This document shows, in pieces, positions 18,089-26,901 of a DNA stretch of 64,000 nucleotides. Position numbers and translations under genes: made by a program. The notes under the pieces were generated by a model. It saw nothing but the letters and a program-made list of their open reading frames with translations, was not told where the DNA came from and made no database searches. Each line of letters starts with the position of its first letter. Position 1 is the stretch's first letter. This DNA is from Hydrogenimonas sp. (GTDB lineage: Bacteria > Campylobacterota > Campylobacteria > Campylobacterales > Hydrogenimonadaceae): contig AP019005.1 in assembly GCA_003945285.1 (NCBI GenBank), forward strand, positions 1,812,001 through 1,876,000. The letters are read 5' to 3'.

Positions 18089-18739
18089 ATGGCCAAAAAG
18101 ATATTCGTAACCGCGACCAATACCGGCGTAGGTAAGACCTTCACCACTCTGCGACTGATGGAAAAGGCCGCCGAAGCGGGCTTCCGCGTCGGAGCGTTGA
18201 AACCTATAGAAACCGGGGTCGAAGGGGGAAAGCCGCAAGACGGTATGAAGCTTCTGGAGATGATGAAAAGGGTCAACCCCTCAGCCTCAGGCATAACGCT
18301 GGAAGAGATAGTCCCCCTGCAGTACACCCTTCCCGCCGCACCCTATGTCGCGAAAGGAGATAGTGCCGTAGAGTGGTCGAAGATCGGGCGTTCACTGGAG
18401 CTGATAGAGCCGCTGTGCGATATTCTCTTCATAGAGGGTGCCGGCGGCTTGCTGGTACCGATAGACGAGAAACGTTTCATGATCGACCTGCCTTCACTTT
18501 TCGATGCGCACACCCTTCTCGTTTCACCGAGCAGGCTGGGCTCCATAAACGATACTCTTTTGAGTATCGAAGCATTGAAGAGAAGGGGAGTTGGGTTCGA
18601 TCTTGCCGTAAATCTTTTCGAGGAGAGGGAGAGTTTCTACACCGTCACCCTCCCCTACTACGAGAAGGCCGGGGTAAGCCTCTACCTGCTCCCCCGAGAC
18701 CTTGAAGCCCTGACCGTCTCACTCTCTACTCCGGGCTGA
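18089..18739 (+). CDS. bioD: Dethiobiotin synthetase
   Basis: BioD carboxylates diaminopelargonic acid and closes the ureido ring using ATP, the next-to-last step of biotin synthesis. The 216-residue P-loop protein begins KKIFVTATNTGVGKTFTT (Walker A), keeps the KPIETG substrate lysine segment, and has IEGAGGLLVPID. It stands alone on the plus strand between minus-strand genes, so it is probably transcribed from its own promoter in the repeat-filled 17816-18088 gap. No strong Shine-Dalgarno was seen. Confidence 0.94.
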   Translation: MAKKIFVTATNTGVGKTFTTLRLMEKAAEAGFRVGALKPIETGVEGGKPQDGMKLLEMMKRVNPSASGITLEEIVPLQYTLPAAPYVAKGDSAVEWSKIGRSLELIEPLCDILFIEGAGGLLVPIDEKRFMIDLPSLFDAHTLLVSPSRLGSINDTLLSIEALKRRGVGFDLAVNLFEERESFYTVTLPYYEKAGVSLYLLPRDLEALTVSLSTPG

Positions 18740-18753
18740 TGCCGGAGCCCCAC

Positions 18754-19242
18754 TCAATAGGAGACAGTGACGGTAATATCTATTCTTTTGAGCGGTTCAT
18801 CGCTGAATTTCACAATCTCCTGACCCTTGTAGCGTGCATAATTCTTGTACCCTACAAAGCGGTTTTCGGTACGCTCTTTATATCTGGTTTTGCAGCGTCG
18901 CTCTATTCTATAGCCCGGTGCAGCCTGCTGATCAGAGAGGTTTTTACCCACCAGAGTACCTATTATCGCTCCACCGACCGTTGCTGCCGTTTTACCGCTG
19001 CCGCTTCCTACCTGGTGCCCGAGAATACCGCCGGCAGCCCCGCCGATTATGGCTCCCAGTGTACCGTCACTGTTTCTTGAGACGGGTACCTCTTCATCCC
19101 AGCACTCCTCTATCGGCGTGCGTATCGTAACCGTTCTGTATGTAGGCTCACTGCGTATGACCTTGACACTCTCATGCCACGAAAACGACTCGGCCATCAC
19201 CATGGATGCCGCGATTGTCAAAAGAAAAGCAACTCTTTTCAT
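18754..19242 (-). CDS. Glycine-zipper 2TM surface-antigen-like protein
   Basis: This 162-residue protein has a Sec signal peptide (MKRVAFLLTIAASMVMA) and a glycine-zipper region of the 17-kDa antigen type (IIGGAAGGILGHQVGSGSGK, then VGGAIIGTLVG) at about residues 70-115. A short C-terminal domain with two cysteines follows. Such proteins sit in the outer membrane or periplasm, but their job here is unknown. The ATG has GGAG seven bases upstream. Its 3' end faces bioD, 14 bases away. Confidence 0.8.
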   Translation of the reverse strand: MKRVAFLLTIAASMVMAESFSWHESVKVIRSEPTYRTVTIRTPIEECWDEEVPVSRNSDGTLGAIIGGAAGGILGHQVGSGSGKTAATVGGAIIGTLVGKNLSDQQAAPGYRIERRCKTRYKERTENRFVGYKNYARYKGQEIVKFSDEPLKRIDITVTVSY

Positions 19243-19265
19243 GTTCTACTCCTTGTTTCATTTTA

Positions 19266-19358
19266 TGTTACTCCTTTTCCGGGCGGAGCCCGGAAAAGGG
19301 CAGGGACACAAGTGTCCCTACAACCCCATGAAGCTTCGAAATCAATGATTTCGAGACG
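19266..19358. repeat. Diverged copy of multi-hairpin intergenic repeat
   Basis: This stretch follows the plan of the 119-bp repeats at 24662 and 26726: TGTTAC, an 11-bp hairpin (CTTTTCCGGGC with GCCCGGAAAAG), a GGGACAC/GTGTCCC hairpin, a CTACAACCCC linker, and CGAAATC-aat-GATTTCG ending GAGACG. The first hairpin has a different sequence from the other copies while its position is kept. It fills most of the 199-base gap between two envelope-protein genes. Confidence 0.65.
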
Positions 19359-19441
19359 GCCTCGCACTTCGTGACGGGCCTTGGAGGGGTCACTCATCGA
19401 AATCATATCAAAAGAGCGTGAACCGATCGTGAACAGATCTC

Positions 19442-20263
19442 TCAAAAGGCGTAGCCAACCCTTAAAGAGAGATAGTTGTCGCTTGTAGAGTCACTTAGCC
19501 CCTTGGCGTAGCTTACGGTAGTGAACCAGTGCCTGTCAATGCTGTAGAATGCGTACAGAGTTAAATTCTCAATATCTTCTACACCTTCAAATATCGACTC
19601 CGATCTGTAATATGAGATACTGCCGTAGAGCCTAGAACCAAAGTAGTGACCAACCCCTACGTTGTAAGCGTTCGTATTCTGATATCTGACCACTGTCGTG
19701 CCGTCATCGATATCGTCGTCACCGATCAGTGTGTAGATGTAGCCTGCGAAAATGTTGTTCTCTCCTACAGTGTAGCTCAGGTTTGCCGAGAGAGAGTAGT
19801 CTGTGTTGTTGTTACCGTAATCACTGCTGTATGTGGGGAAAATGACCCCTACACCGGTGTTGAGACTCAAAGAGTCGGTCGGCTTCCACCTATAGTACCC
19901 GGCTACTGTAGTATCGTTCATGCCGTTACTCTCATATCCTGCCGTGTCGCTGCTTGTATAGTATGAAGTTGAAAACTGTAAGGAGAAGTCGCCTCTGTAG
20001 TAGTCCGCCTGAAAAGATGTAGTGTATGTATCGGTTTTTTCATTCAGTTGGTAGTTGATCTCGCTGTATGAGAGACCGAAAATTATATCGTAACGCTCAT
20101 CGGTTATGAGCGATTTTACGGAACAGCCGTTCGCATCGACCAGGTCCGTTATGGGCGTGTTCGGGCACTTGTCCCTGCTGTCGTCCACACCGTCCAGGTC
20201 ACTATCCGTAAAAGCGAACAGTGCTACGCTGCATAGAAGTATCGCAACTATTGTTCTTATCAT
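19442..20263 (-). CDS. Outer-membrane beta-barrel protein with thrombospondin type 3 repeat
   Basis: The 273-residue product has a signal peptide (MIRTIVAILLCSVALFA), then a Ca-binding type 3 repeat (DSDLDGVDDSRDKCPNTP) at about residues 20-37, then about twelve alternating beta strands rich in Tyr, Ser and Thr. It ends in the outer-membrane signature VGYAF. It may be a small porin or transporter-like barrel; the exact family was not identified. The ATG has GGAGAGG upstream, and the gene is probably co-transcribed with the periplasmic protein gene at 20303-20791, 39 bases away. Confidence 0.75.
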   Translation of the reverse strand: MIRTIVAILLCSVALFAFTDSDLDGVDDSRDKCPNTPITDLVDANGCSVKSLITDERYDIIFGLSYSEINYQLNEKTDTYTTSFQADYYRGDFSLQFSTSYYTSSDTAGYESNGMNDTTVAGYYRWKPTDSLSLNTGVGVIFPTYSSDYGNNNTDYSLSANLSYTVGENNIFAGYIYTLIGDDDIDDGTTVVRYQNTNAYNVGVGHYFGSRLYGSISYYRSESIFEGVEDIENLTLYAFYSIDRHWFTTVSYAKGLSDSTSDNYLSLRVGYAF

Positions 20264-20302
20264 ATCAACCTCTCCTTTACAGCGGGCGTAAAGCCCGCAA
20301 AA

Positions 20303-20791
20303 TTACCGCCTCGGTCCGCCAAAGGGCATTCCGTTTCCGTCCATACCGACCGAGCCTGAATCTCTATACTGATCCATACCCTGCCTCTGAAGCATCTGCT
20401 CCATCTCACCGGCCCGCTGCATCTGCATTGTCTGCTGCCTGACTGCCGCCTCTTCCATATTCTGTACACTCTCTTCCGTTCTGATCCTGCTTTGCGTTCT
20501 TGTACGTACACGTGCCTGCTGTGCCACCTGCTCACCGTCGGATACGTTCATACTCTCACGAAGCTTGGAGATAACCTCCATACGCTCTTCGCTGTTCATA
20601 TTGGCCAGCTCCTCCTTCAGGTTATTCATAAGTTCACGCCTCTGATCCGGGTCGGCATTTTTTATCTGCTCTATCTGTGCGTCTATACTGCTCTCGACTA
20701 CAACATCAGTCTCAACAGTCGTATCTGCCGCATAGAGTGACAGTGTAGCGCCCAGAAGCAGCGCTGCCGTAACTTTACTCATCTTTCTCAT
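20303..20791 (-). CDS. Periplasmic Gln/Met-rich protein
   Basis: This 162-residue protein has a Sec signal peptide (KVTAALLLGATLSLYA), then a helical region (DPDQRRELMNNLKEELANMNSEERMEVISKLRE) and a Gln/Met/Arg-rich tail. The ELMNNLKEEL-type helices resemble in style, but not clearly in homology, small periplasmic helical chaperones of the Spy/CpxP type and the protein at 31567. GGAGG precedes the ATG by five bases. It lies downstream of the two-component genes, which suggests but does not prove that it belongs to their output. Confidence 0.7.
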   Translation of the reverse strand: MRKMSKVTAALLLGATLSLYAADTTVETDVVVESSIDAQIEQIKNADPDQRRELMNNLKEELANMNSEERMEVISKLRESMNVSDGEQVAQQARVRTRTQSRIRTEESVQNMEEAAVRQQTMQMQRAGEMEQMLQRQGMDQYRDSGSVGMDGNGMPFGGPRR

Positions 20792-20864
20792 GAAAGCCTC
20801 CTTGAAATATTTTTGTCACGGCACAATTATGACGCACAAGTGTAAGCAGTTCATTACTAAACCG

Positions 20865-21926
20865 TTAGCTCAGTGTTACCTTTTTCAGATCGAAGATGAA
20901 ACGCGTACCGACACCCTTATCACTCTCCACCTTCACACCTATTCCCGTCTCGTCACAGAGCTTCTTTACAATGTTCAGCCCTATCCCGACTCCCCTGTCA
21001 TGCTCCCTGTAGAAGCGTTCGAAGACTCTCTCCGGATTCTCGATGCCCACACCGTTGTCTTCTATCCTGAGTATCTTCCCCTCCGCATCCAGCTTTACAA
21101 AGACGCGGCCCCCTTCCACATTGTATTTGGCCGCATTGGAGATTACATTGTCTACTATCCTTATGATAGCATCTTTCGCGCATCTTACCTCGAGCGGCTC
21201 CAATTCGGTTATGAACTCTATCGACGGATAGCCTCTGCCTATGAGAGCCGCCCTCTCTTCAAGCAGGGTGTCGAGCCTGAAGCTCTCTACCTGCATCTCG
21301 TGGCCGCCGAGGTAGGCCCTCAGGTTGGCCTGCAGCCTCAAGAGCGTCTCCACCGCATCCTCTATTCTGGTGCTTTTGGGGCTTCCTGGGCACTCTTTCT
21401 CCAGCATCCTGACATTCAGCCTTATTATTGAGAGCGGCGTGTTGAAGTCATGAAGAATATCACGTACGAACTCTTCGGTAAGCTTCAGGGCCTGCCTCAG
21501 CGGATTTATGGAGTAGAGGGCGAAGAGAGCGGATAGAAGCAGAACGGCAAACTCTACGGCAAAGAACTCCAGAAGCGTCTCTTTGCGGATTTTGGCGATA
21601 TCTTTTTCATAACTGTTGCGGGGATAGGCTATTTTAAGCAGGTAACGGCTGCCCCCGCCTATCGGGAAGAGCGAGTAGAGCCCGCTCCCGCTCTTTTTCA
21701 GGGTATAGAGCTCTTTCGAACCGCTATCTTCGAAATCGATTTTGAATTTAGGACACTTCAGGTCGAAGCTGCATATGCGCATCTGCGAAAAGAGAGAAGA
21801 GTCGAGATTTGCAAGCTCCTTTTTGTAGATCGTAAAAAAGAGAAGCGCCAGAAGTATGCTCAAAGATGAGAAAAAGAGCAGAAAACTCTTTATGAAAGCT
21901 TCGCGCTCAACACCCCTCAAGCGCAT
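20865..21926 (-). CDS. Sensor histidine kinase
   Basis: The partner of the response regulator upstream, 353 residues. It has a membrane segment at about 10-35, a periplasmic sensor of about 90 residues with two cysteines (ICSFDLKCPKF), a second membrane segment (EFFAVEFAVLLLSALFALYSI), and a HisKA helix with DILHDFNTPLS. The ATPase domain has the N-box DNVISNAAKYN, EDNGVGI and RGVGIGLNIV. The ATG at 21926 is preferred because GGAG lies six bases upstream and it overlaps the regulator stop by 20 bases; an ATG at 21944 also exists. No stimulus can be inferred. Confidence 0.88.
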   Translation of the reverse strand: MRLRGVEREAFIKSFLLFFSSLSILLALLFFTIYKKELANLDSSLFSQMRICSFDLKCPKFKIDFEDSGSKELYTLKKSGSGLYSLFPIGGGSRYLLKIAYPRNSYEKDIAKIRKETLLEFFAVEFAVLLLSALFALYSINPLRQALKLTEEFVRDILHDFNTPLSIIRLNVRMLEKECPGSPKSTRIEDAVETLLRLQANLRAYLGGHEMQVESFRLDTLLEERAALIGRGYPSIEFITELEPLEVRCAKDAIIRIVDNVISNAAKYNVEGGRVFVKLDAEGKILRIEDNGVGIENPERVFERFYREHDRGVGIGLNIVKKLCDETGIGVKVESDKGVGTRFIFDLKKVTLS

Positions 21927-22545
21927 AGCCGACTCCACGGACATTCTTGAACTCGAGCCCGGTCTTCTCTTTCAGTTTGTTTATAGCGACACGCAGGGCC
22001 GAAGCGCCCGGATGCTCCAGACACTCCATAAGTATATCCTTGTCGACCACCTGTCCGCAGTTCTCCATGAAAAGCCTCAGCAGGCAGAACTGCACCTCAC
22101 CCAAAGAGATGATGGTCCCACCCTTTTTCACAACCCCGGACGAGGGGTCGAGCTCGACATCCCCCTTTACAAGAGTCGAAGCCCTTTTTGAGAGCTTCGC
22201 ATTTACCCTTATAAGCAGCTCTTCGGGAAAGAACGGCTTCTTCAGATAGTCATCCGCCCCGGCTTCAAACCCTTTCTCGATCGCTTTCAGGTCGACCATG
22301 GCACTTATGTAGATGGCCGGGGTCCTGTCATCGGCACCCCTCAAACCCTCAAGAAGCTCGTAGCCGTCCAGTTCGGGTACGTTGATATCGAAAATGTACA
22401 GATCGTAGCTCCCATCGTAGCTCAGCTCCGCGGCCTCCGCCCCCTCTTTGGCCCAGTCCACCGAGTACCCGCTCTCTTCGAGCAGCTCCTTTATCGTCTC
22501 TCCCAGTGCCCTGTCATCTTCCAGGAGGAGTATGCGTCCGCCCAT
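21907..22545 (-). CDS. OmpR/PhoB-family response regulator
   Basis: The 212-residue regulator has a receiver domain with acidic pocket E9-D10-D11, phospho-acceptor D53 (YIFDINVPELDG) and the conserved lysine in DYLKKPF. A C-terminal winged-helix DNA-binding domain ending NVRGVGYALEGC follows. It is transcribed just ahead of its kinase and one base after the ATP-grasp gene, so the order is ATP-grasp protein, regulator, kinase. Targets are unknown. Confidence 0.9.
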   Translation of the reverse strand: MGGRILLLEDDRALGETIKELLEESGYSVDWAKEGAEAAELSYDGSYDLYIFDINVPELDGYELLEGLRGADDRTPAIYISAMVDLKAIEKGFEAGADDYLKKPFFPEELLIRVNAKLSKRASTLVKGDVELDPSSGVVKKGGTIISLGEVQFCLLRLFMENCGQVVDKDILMECLEHPGASALRVAINKLKEKTGLEFKNVRGVGYALEGC

Positions 22546-22546
22546 T

Positions 22547-23725
22547 TCAGACCTCGATAAGATGGCTTACGAATTTGCTCATATTGTCGAGTATTTCTCC
22601 GCCTCTTCTGTAACCGAGTCCGCACCCTTCGTATGCGAAAAAGACTCCGGCCTGGTAGCTTCTGCCCATGGCATCCCTGGGCAGCTGCACATACTCCTGG
22701 AATATGGCCGGCTGCCCTTCGTAGAGATCTTCGGCCGCCTCCAGAACGTCACCCTTCTCATCCAGTATCTTCACACTCCCCCCTTCGCGGCCGAAGAAGG
22801 GCTTTTGCACCTGTTTGATGCCGAGAGGCTCGAACGAGCTCTCCAGAAGCAGCGGATGGCCGGGGAAGAGGTCCCAGAGAATCTTCATCATCGCTTTGGA
22901 CTGGAACATGAGAGTATAGGCGGGGTTGAGTATGATCGCCCTACGGTTCTCCATGATCTTCGTGAGAATCCTGGCAAGATCGCTCTCCTCGACGGCTATA
23001 ACCTCCCAAGGAATCAGTTTGAACCAGTACTCGTACCGCTCGTTTTCGAAAAATATCCCCTCTTCATCGGAAAACTCCACCTCGTCTACATAGGCGAACC
23101 CGGTATTAAAGCCTGCATCGTCAGCCATCTTCTGCAGGAGCCTGGTCGTATTCTCATCCTCTATGTTTCCGCGAACGGAGCTGAAGAGTATCTTCCATCC
23201 GCGGTAGTGCTTTTCGAAATCCGCGATATCGTCCTCAAGAACTATCAGACGCTTGAAGTTGTCTCTGACCGCTTCGTAGATGTTGTTGAACTGCCCGGCC
23301 TCGTCGAGTCCGTTCGCTTTCAGCAGAGCCCACTGCACGATGGCGGTCTCAAAGAGAGCGGTAGGTGTATCGGCGTTGAACTCCAGGAGCTTTATCGGAT
23401 CTCCGCCGACTCCGCCGGCAAGATCGAAACGGCCGTAAATATGCCAGTGGACATCGTTCTCCCAGCTCTTTTTGACCGCATCTACGAGATTGAAGGGTAT
23501 CCCTATCTCGTGAAAAAGGTCGTTCTCGATCACATATTCACCCGCCTCCACAAACATGGCGTAGAGCGTATTTGCGGCTTCATAGTAGGCTTCCGCCTCC
23601 ACCTCGTCTATCACTACCGCCTCGTCGGCTATGTAGGAGGTTTCGTCGCTGTCTGTATGCCAGAAAAAGCCTATCGATTCCAAAAACTCCGGAGTGAGAG
23701 GCTCAAGTTTGCGCAGCGGTACCAT
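22547..23725 (-). CDS. Glutathionylspermidine-synthase-like ATP-grasp protein
   Basis: This 392-residue protein resembles the C-terminal synthetase module of glutathionylspermidine synthase and the YgiC family, with LLEFNADTPTALFETA, the EIGIPFNLV region and a C-terminal segment FFAYEGCGLGYRRGG. No amidase domain is present. Family members form an amide bond with ATP, but the substrate is not established. An ATG at 23725 with AGGTGA upstream is preferred over GTG at 23734. It directly follows a UPF0323 lipoprotein, matching the Cj0371-Cj0372 and ygiB-ygiC pairings. Confidence 0.83.
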   Translation of the reverse strand: MVPLRKLEPLTPEFLESIGFFWHTDSDETSYIADEAVVIDEVEAEAYYEAANTLYAMFVEAGEYVIENDLFHEIGIPFNLVDAVKKSWENDVHWHIYGRFDLAGGVGGDPIKLLEFNADTPTALFETAIVQWALLKANGLDEAGQFNNIYEAVRDNFKRLIVLEDDIADFEKHYRGWKILFSSVRGNIEDENTTRLLQKMADDAGFNTGFAYVDEVEFSDEEGIFFENERYEYWFKLIPWEVIAVEESDLARILTKIMENRRAIILNPAYTLMFQSKAMMKILWDLFPGHPLLLESSFEPLGIKQVQKPFFGREGGSVKILDEKGDVLEAAEDLYEGQPAIFQEYVQLPRDAMGRSYQAGVFFAYEGCGLGYRRGGEILDNMSKFVSHLIEV

Positions 23726-23734
23726 GCCACTCAC

Positions 23735-24340
23735 CTACGAACCGAATGTGGAGCGCGAAGAGGTTCCGCTTTTTGAACCGAAAAACCCCGAACGGGTCGT
23801 TCCGGCTCTACTCGAGCTTCTTGCCTGCTTGGCTTTGTTGAAGCTGTTGACGCTTCTTTGGTACGCCGAAGGGGATTTGTACCCACGCTGCCGGTTCTGC
23901 TGGTAATTCGGGTTGTTGAACAGTTTGCTCCCTATCCAGCTTCCGATAATTGCCCCTGCGGCGGAGGCCAGAAGCGCCTCTCCCAGACTGAGACCTCCGC
24001 CCGAGTTGGGCTGCGTAAGTGCGGACTCCCCGCTCTCTATACGCTTCGCCTCCTGCGCGACAAGCGCGTCGAGCTCCTCTTTGGAGAGGATCTTCTCGCT
24101 GCCGTCGAGTTTTCTCAATATCACCCGCGTGGTATCGGCCGGATACTCCTCCGCGATCTTGTATTGGTTCGGAGCCACCTCATCTATGACGACAAATGCC
24201 CCCTGCCTCTGACTCGCCTGTGTAAAGGTATCTCCGCTCCCCTGCGGCCTCTGTTCACAGCCGGTCATGACCACCATCGCAGCCGCCCCTATGGAACCAA
24301 CCATGGCATATGTGGAGATCTTTTTTATGTAGTGTTTCAT
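23735..24340 (-). CDS. UPF0323 family lipoprotein
   Basis: This 201-residue predicted lipoprotein has a signal peptide with lipobox VMTGC near residue 28, a central domain with a hydrophobic glycine-rich segment (LLASAAGAIIGSWIGSKLF), and a Ser/Arg/Gly-rich low-complexity tail. The start is ATG 24340 (MKHYIKKIS) with AGAGG six bases upstream; the preceding ATG and TTG codons are too close to or within that site. It pairs with the ATP-grasp gene as in C. jejuni. Function is unknown. Confidence 0.82.
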   Translation of the reverse strand: MKHYIKKISTYAMVGSIGAAAMVVMTGCEQRPQGSGDTFTQASQRQGAFVVIDEVAPNQYKIAEEYPADTTRVILRKLDGSEKILSKEELDALVAQEAKRIESGESALTQPNSGGGLSLGEALLASAAGAIIGSWIGSKLFNNPNYQQNRQRGYKSPSAYQRSVNSFNKAKQARSSSRAGTTRSGFFGSKSGTSSRSTFGS

Positions 24341-24395
24341 CATTTTCCTCTGCAAAATTGCCGGGCTCCTAATCGCCCACTATTAAAGAAGTACT

Positions 24396-24404
24396 ATTTT
24401 ATCA
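24396..24404 (-). promoter_or_regulatory. Extended -10 promoter of the UPF0323 gene
   Basis: TGATAAAAT on the minus strand, preceded by T-rich sequence, 56 bases upstream of the ATG. The 15-base context is almost the same as at the lysA promoter. Confidence 0.55.
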
Positions 24405-24478
24405 AAAAAGTGTGCCCTATGTTGCAAACTTGCATACCTATACGGTAATTACGGTAATTCAAACCCAAGATATACGAA

Positions 24479-24643
24479 GAGACGGGTCGGCAAAATCTGC
24501 TAGCATTGCGATTTGAGCGGCAGCGGGGCGTTAAGAAAACCGCTCGTGCCCGAAGGGTTCCGTAGGAATTTGCGGTTTTCAGCCCCGCTGCCGCGCCCCG
24601 AAGGGCAAATCGCACCTGCGTACAGGTTTTGCCGACCCGTCTC
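24479..24643. repeat. 165-bp imperfect palindrome followed by a T-run
   Basis: The outer arms pair perfectly over 17 bp (24479-24495 with 24627-24643, GAGACGGGTCGGCAAAA). Inner stems pair GCGATTTG (24508) with CAAATCGC (24606), a 13-bp GC-rich arm (24517-24529) with 24582-24594, and AAAACCGC (24536) with GCGGTTTT (24572). A run of T follows at 24646. It may be a large terminator, a structured RNA or a MITE-like element. No convincing gene lies inside. Confidence 0.85.
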
Positions 24644-24661
24644 GGTTTTTTCTTTAGGCCT

Positions 24662-24780
24662 GATGTTACGCAAAGCTTGAGCCAAGCCCAAGCTTTGGCG
24701 GGGACCGGCCGTCCCCTGCACCCCCCTAAAGCTACGAAATCTTAGATTTCGAGATGACGTTACACTTTTTGCGTAACGTT
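24662..24780 (-). repeat. 119-bp multi-hairpin repeat, copy 1
   Basis: Read on the minus strand it has four successive hairpins: AACGTTAC/GTAACGTC-like, CGAAATC/GATTTCG, GGGGAC/GTCCCC, and AAAGCTTGGGC/GCTCAAGCTTT, ending GCGTAACATC. It has the same length as, and is inverted with respect to, the copy at 26726. The two copies bracket pyrB-pabB. It lies 18 bases after the 165-bp palindrome. Just after it, GGTTACCGTG is repeated twice (24781-24800). Confidence 0.85.
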
Positions 24781-24822
24781 GGTTACCGTGGGTTACCGTG
24801 TAATCGGGACGAGCTCCCCTGT

Positions 24823-24848
24823 TTCTATTTCTAGATTTGGGGTATAAT
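24823..24848 (+). promoter_or_regulatory. pyrB promoter with adjoining 19-base motif
   Basis: A consensus TATAAT (24843-24848) lies 46 bases before the pyrB ATG. It directly follows TTCTATTTCTAGATTTGGG (24823-24841), a motif that recurs with one change at 28979-28997 and in part at 31463-31479. No good -35 box was seen, which is common in this phylum. Confidence 0.6.
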
Positions 24849-24893
24849 TTCTAAATCCAAACAAAAGCAAAAAATCGGAGGCAAAGGAGAGGT

Positions 24894-25775
24894 ATGCGGC
24901 ATCTCATCACCACGGACGACCTTGATACCGGCGAAATTGAGGCCCTCTTCGACGATGCCGAAGCGTACCTTCAAAAGCCGCCGCCGAAGCTTCTGCAAAA
25001 CCGCCTAATCATCACCCTCTTTTTCGAAAACTCCACCAGAACCCGCAGCAGTTTCGAGATAGCGGCGAAAAAGCTCGGCGCCGACGTCGTACACCTAGAC
25101 GTGGCGAAGAGCTCGACGAAAAAGGGGGAGACCCTCTACGATACGGCGGCGAACCTCAACGCCATGGGCCCGGATGCAATAATAGTAAGACATGCCCAGA
25201 GCGGAACCCCCTACCAGATATCCCGCCATGTAGACTGTGCGATCTTCAATGCCGGCGACGGCGCACATGCGCACCCTAGTCAGGCTCTCCTGGACCTTTT
25301 TACCATAAGAAGGCACTTCAACTCCGATATAGAGGGGAAGAAGATCGCCATAGTGGGGGATATCAAAAACTCCCGTGTCGCAAACTCGAATATGCGCCTG
25401 CTTCCGAGGTTCGGGCTCGAGATAACCCTGGTAGCACCGCCCCACTTCATGCCCGAAACAGACTTTCCGTCCACCGACAGGCTGGAGGATGTGCTGGACG
25501 ATGTCGACATAATAATGAGCCTCAGAACCCAGACCGAACGCCACGCACACCCCATATACGCAAGCCTGAAAGATTACGCCAGCGACTACTGTATAACCGG
25601 GGAGCTCATAGGCGAACGGGATATTCTGCTGCTCCATCCCGGGCCGGTGCACCGAAATATCGATATAGACGACGCTATGCTGGCAGACCCGCGCTGCAAA
25701 GTACTCGAGCAGGTGCGAAACGGGGTAGCGGTCAGAATGGCGGCTCTAAAAAAACTGATATTGGCAAATGGATAG
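24894..25775 (+). CDS. pyrB: Aspartate carbamoyltransferase catalytic subunit
   Basis: PyrB condenses carbamoyl phosphate with aspartate, the first committed pyrimidine step. The 293-residue chain has [12 protein letters not shown] near residue 45 (carbamoyl phosphate loop), the SSTKKGE loop, [11 protein letters not shown], and LHPGPVHR near the C-terminus. No regulatory PyrI gene is adjacent. The ATG follows AAGGAGAGG. It overlaps pabB by eight bases, and the pair is bracketed by inverted 119-bp repeats. Confidence 0.96.
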   Translation: MRHLITTDDLDTGEIEALFDDAEAYLQKPPPKLLQNRLIITLFFENSTRTRSSFEIAAKKLGADVVHLDVAKSSTKKGETLYDTAANLNAMGPDAIIVRHAQSGTPYQISRHVDCAIFNAGDGAHAHPSQALLDLFTIRRHFNSDIEGKKIAIVGDIKNSRVANSNMRLLPRFGLEITLVAPPHFMPETDFPSTDRLEDVLDDVDIIMSLRTQTERHAHPIYASLKDYASDYCITGELIGERDILLLHPGPVHRNIDIDDAMLADPRCKVLEQVRNGVAVRMAALKKLILANG

Positions 25776-26700
25776 ACTCTCCGCTCTCGCAAAAGAGGGG
25801 AGACCGTTTCTTTTCGTCATCTCCTACGACAAGAGCGAGATTTTCGCCGAACCCCTGGATGAACTTCCTCCAGATATACTCGTATCTCACCGCCGACCCC
25901 CTTCCGCCCTGCACCCGGCACCGACACTTCTCAAACATCCCGTACCTTTCGGAAGATACGCCGATGCGTTCGAGAGGGTCATAGAGCAGATAGAGGCGGG
26001 AAATACCTATCTTTTGAATCTCACTTTTTCCACCCCTGTAGAGATCGGCCTGACCCTCAGGGAGATATACGAAAGGGCGAACGCACCCTTCAAGCTCCTT
26101 TTCAAAAACAGATTTGTCTGCTTCTCGCCGGAGCCGTTCGTAACGATAGAAAACGGTACGATAAGTACTTTCCCTATGAAAGGGACCATAGACGAAGCCC
26201 TGCCCGGGGCCGCCGAAAAGATAATGGCCGACGAGAAGGAGATGGCGGAGCATGTGATGGTGGTCGACCTGCTCAGAAACGATCTCGGTATGGTGGCCGA
26301 AAAGGTAAGGGTAAAGAGGTTCCGTTACATAGACAAAATAGTAACGGCCGACAAAACCCTCCTGCAGGTGAGTTCACACATAGAGGCGAAACTGGATGAA
26401 GAGTGGCCAAGCCGCCTCGGGGAGATCATGGATGCGCTGCTTCCGGCCGGCTCCATCACCGGAACGCCGAAAAAGAGGACATGCGAAATCATAGAGTCGG
26501 TAGAGTCGCACGAGAGAGGCTTTTTTACCGGGGTTTTCGGAGTCTGTGACGGCAAAAGACTCTGGAGCGCAGTCATGATCCGCTTCATAGAACGGACTCC
26601 CGGCGGGCTCGTTTACAAAAGCGGCGGCGGAATAACCATAGACAGCGATCCCCAATCGGAGTATCGGGAGATGATAGACAAAGTCTACTTTCCGCTTTAA
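25768..26700 (+). CDS. pabB: Aminodeoxychorismate synthase component I (chorismate-binding domain only)
   Basis: The 310-residue product makes 4-amino-4-deoxychorismate for folate synthesis, or is a related anthranilate-synthase-type enzyme. It shows the chorismate-binding signatures [40 protein letters not shown] and [10 protein letters not shown]. It is shorter than typical PabB because the variable N-terminal part is missing, and no fused aminotransferase domain is present. The start overlaps the pyrB stop (ATGGATAG). PabB is preferred to TrpE because of the short length and the KGTI segment. Confidence 0.85.
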   Translation: MDRLSALAKEGRPFLFVISYDKSEIFAEPLDELPPDILVSHRRPPSALHPAPTLLKHPVPFGRYADAFERVIEQIEAGNTYLLNLTFSTPVEIGLTLREIYERANAPFKLLFKNRFVCFSPEPFVTIENGTISTFPMKGTIDEALPGAAEKIMADEKEMAEHVMVVDLLRNDLGMVAEKVRVKRFRYIDKIVTADKTLLQVSSHIEAKLDEEWPSRLGEIMDALLPAGSITGTPKKRTCEIIESVESHERGFFTGVFGVCDGKRLWSAVMIRFIERTPGGLVYKSGGGITIDSDPQSEYREMIDKVYFPL

Positions 26701-26725
26701 CCCAAGTCCTTAAACAGTATTACCT

Positions 26726-26844
26726 GACGTTACGCAAAAAACGTAACGTCATCTCGAAATCTATGATTTCGTAGCTTTAGAGGGGTGCAGGGGACGGACA
26801 GTCCCCGCCAAAGCCTGGGCTTTGCCCAAGCTTTGCGTAACATC
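26726..26844 (+). repeat. 119-bp multi-hairpin repeat, copy 2
   Basis: Four hairpins in order: GACGTTACG/CGTAACGTC (9 bp), CGAAATC/GATTTCG, GGGGAC/GTCCCC, and AAAGCCTGGGC/GCCCAAGCTTT, ending GCGTAACATC. It lies between the convergent 3' ends of pabB and upp, where it could work as a two-way terminator. It has the same length as copy 1, in inverted orientation. Confidence 0.87.
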
Positions 26845-26901
26845 GGTAATAGATTGAAATAGTTGTGATGATTACAGTCAGGCAGTTTCGGGATTCATGT
26901 T

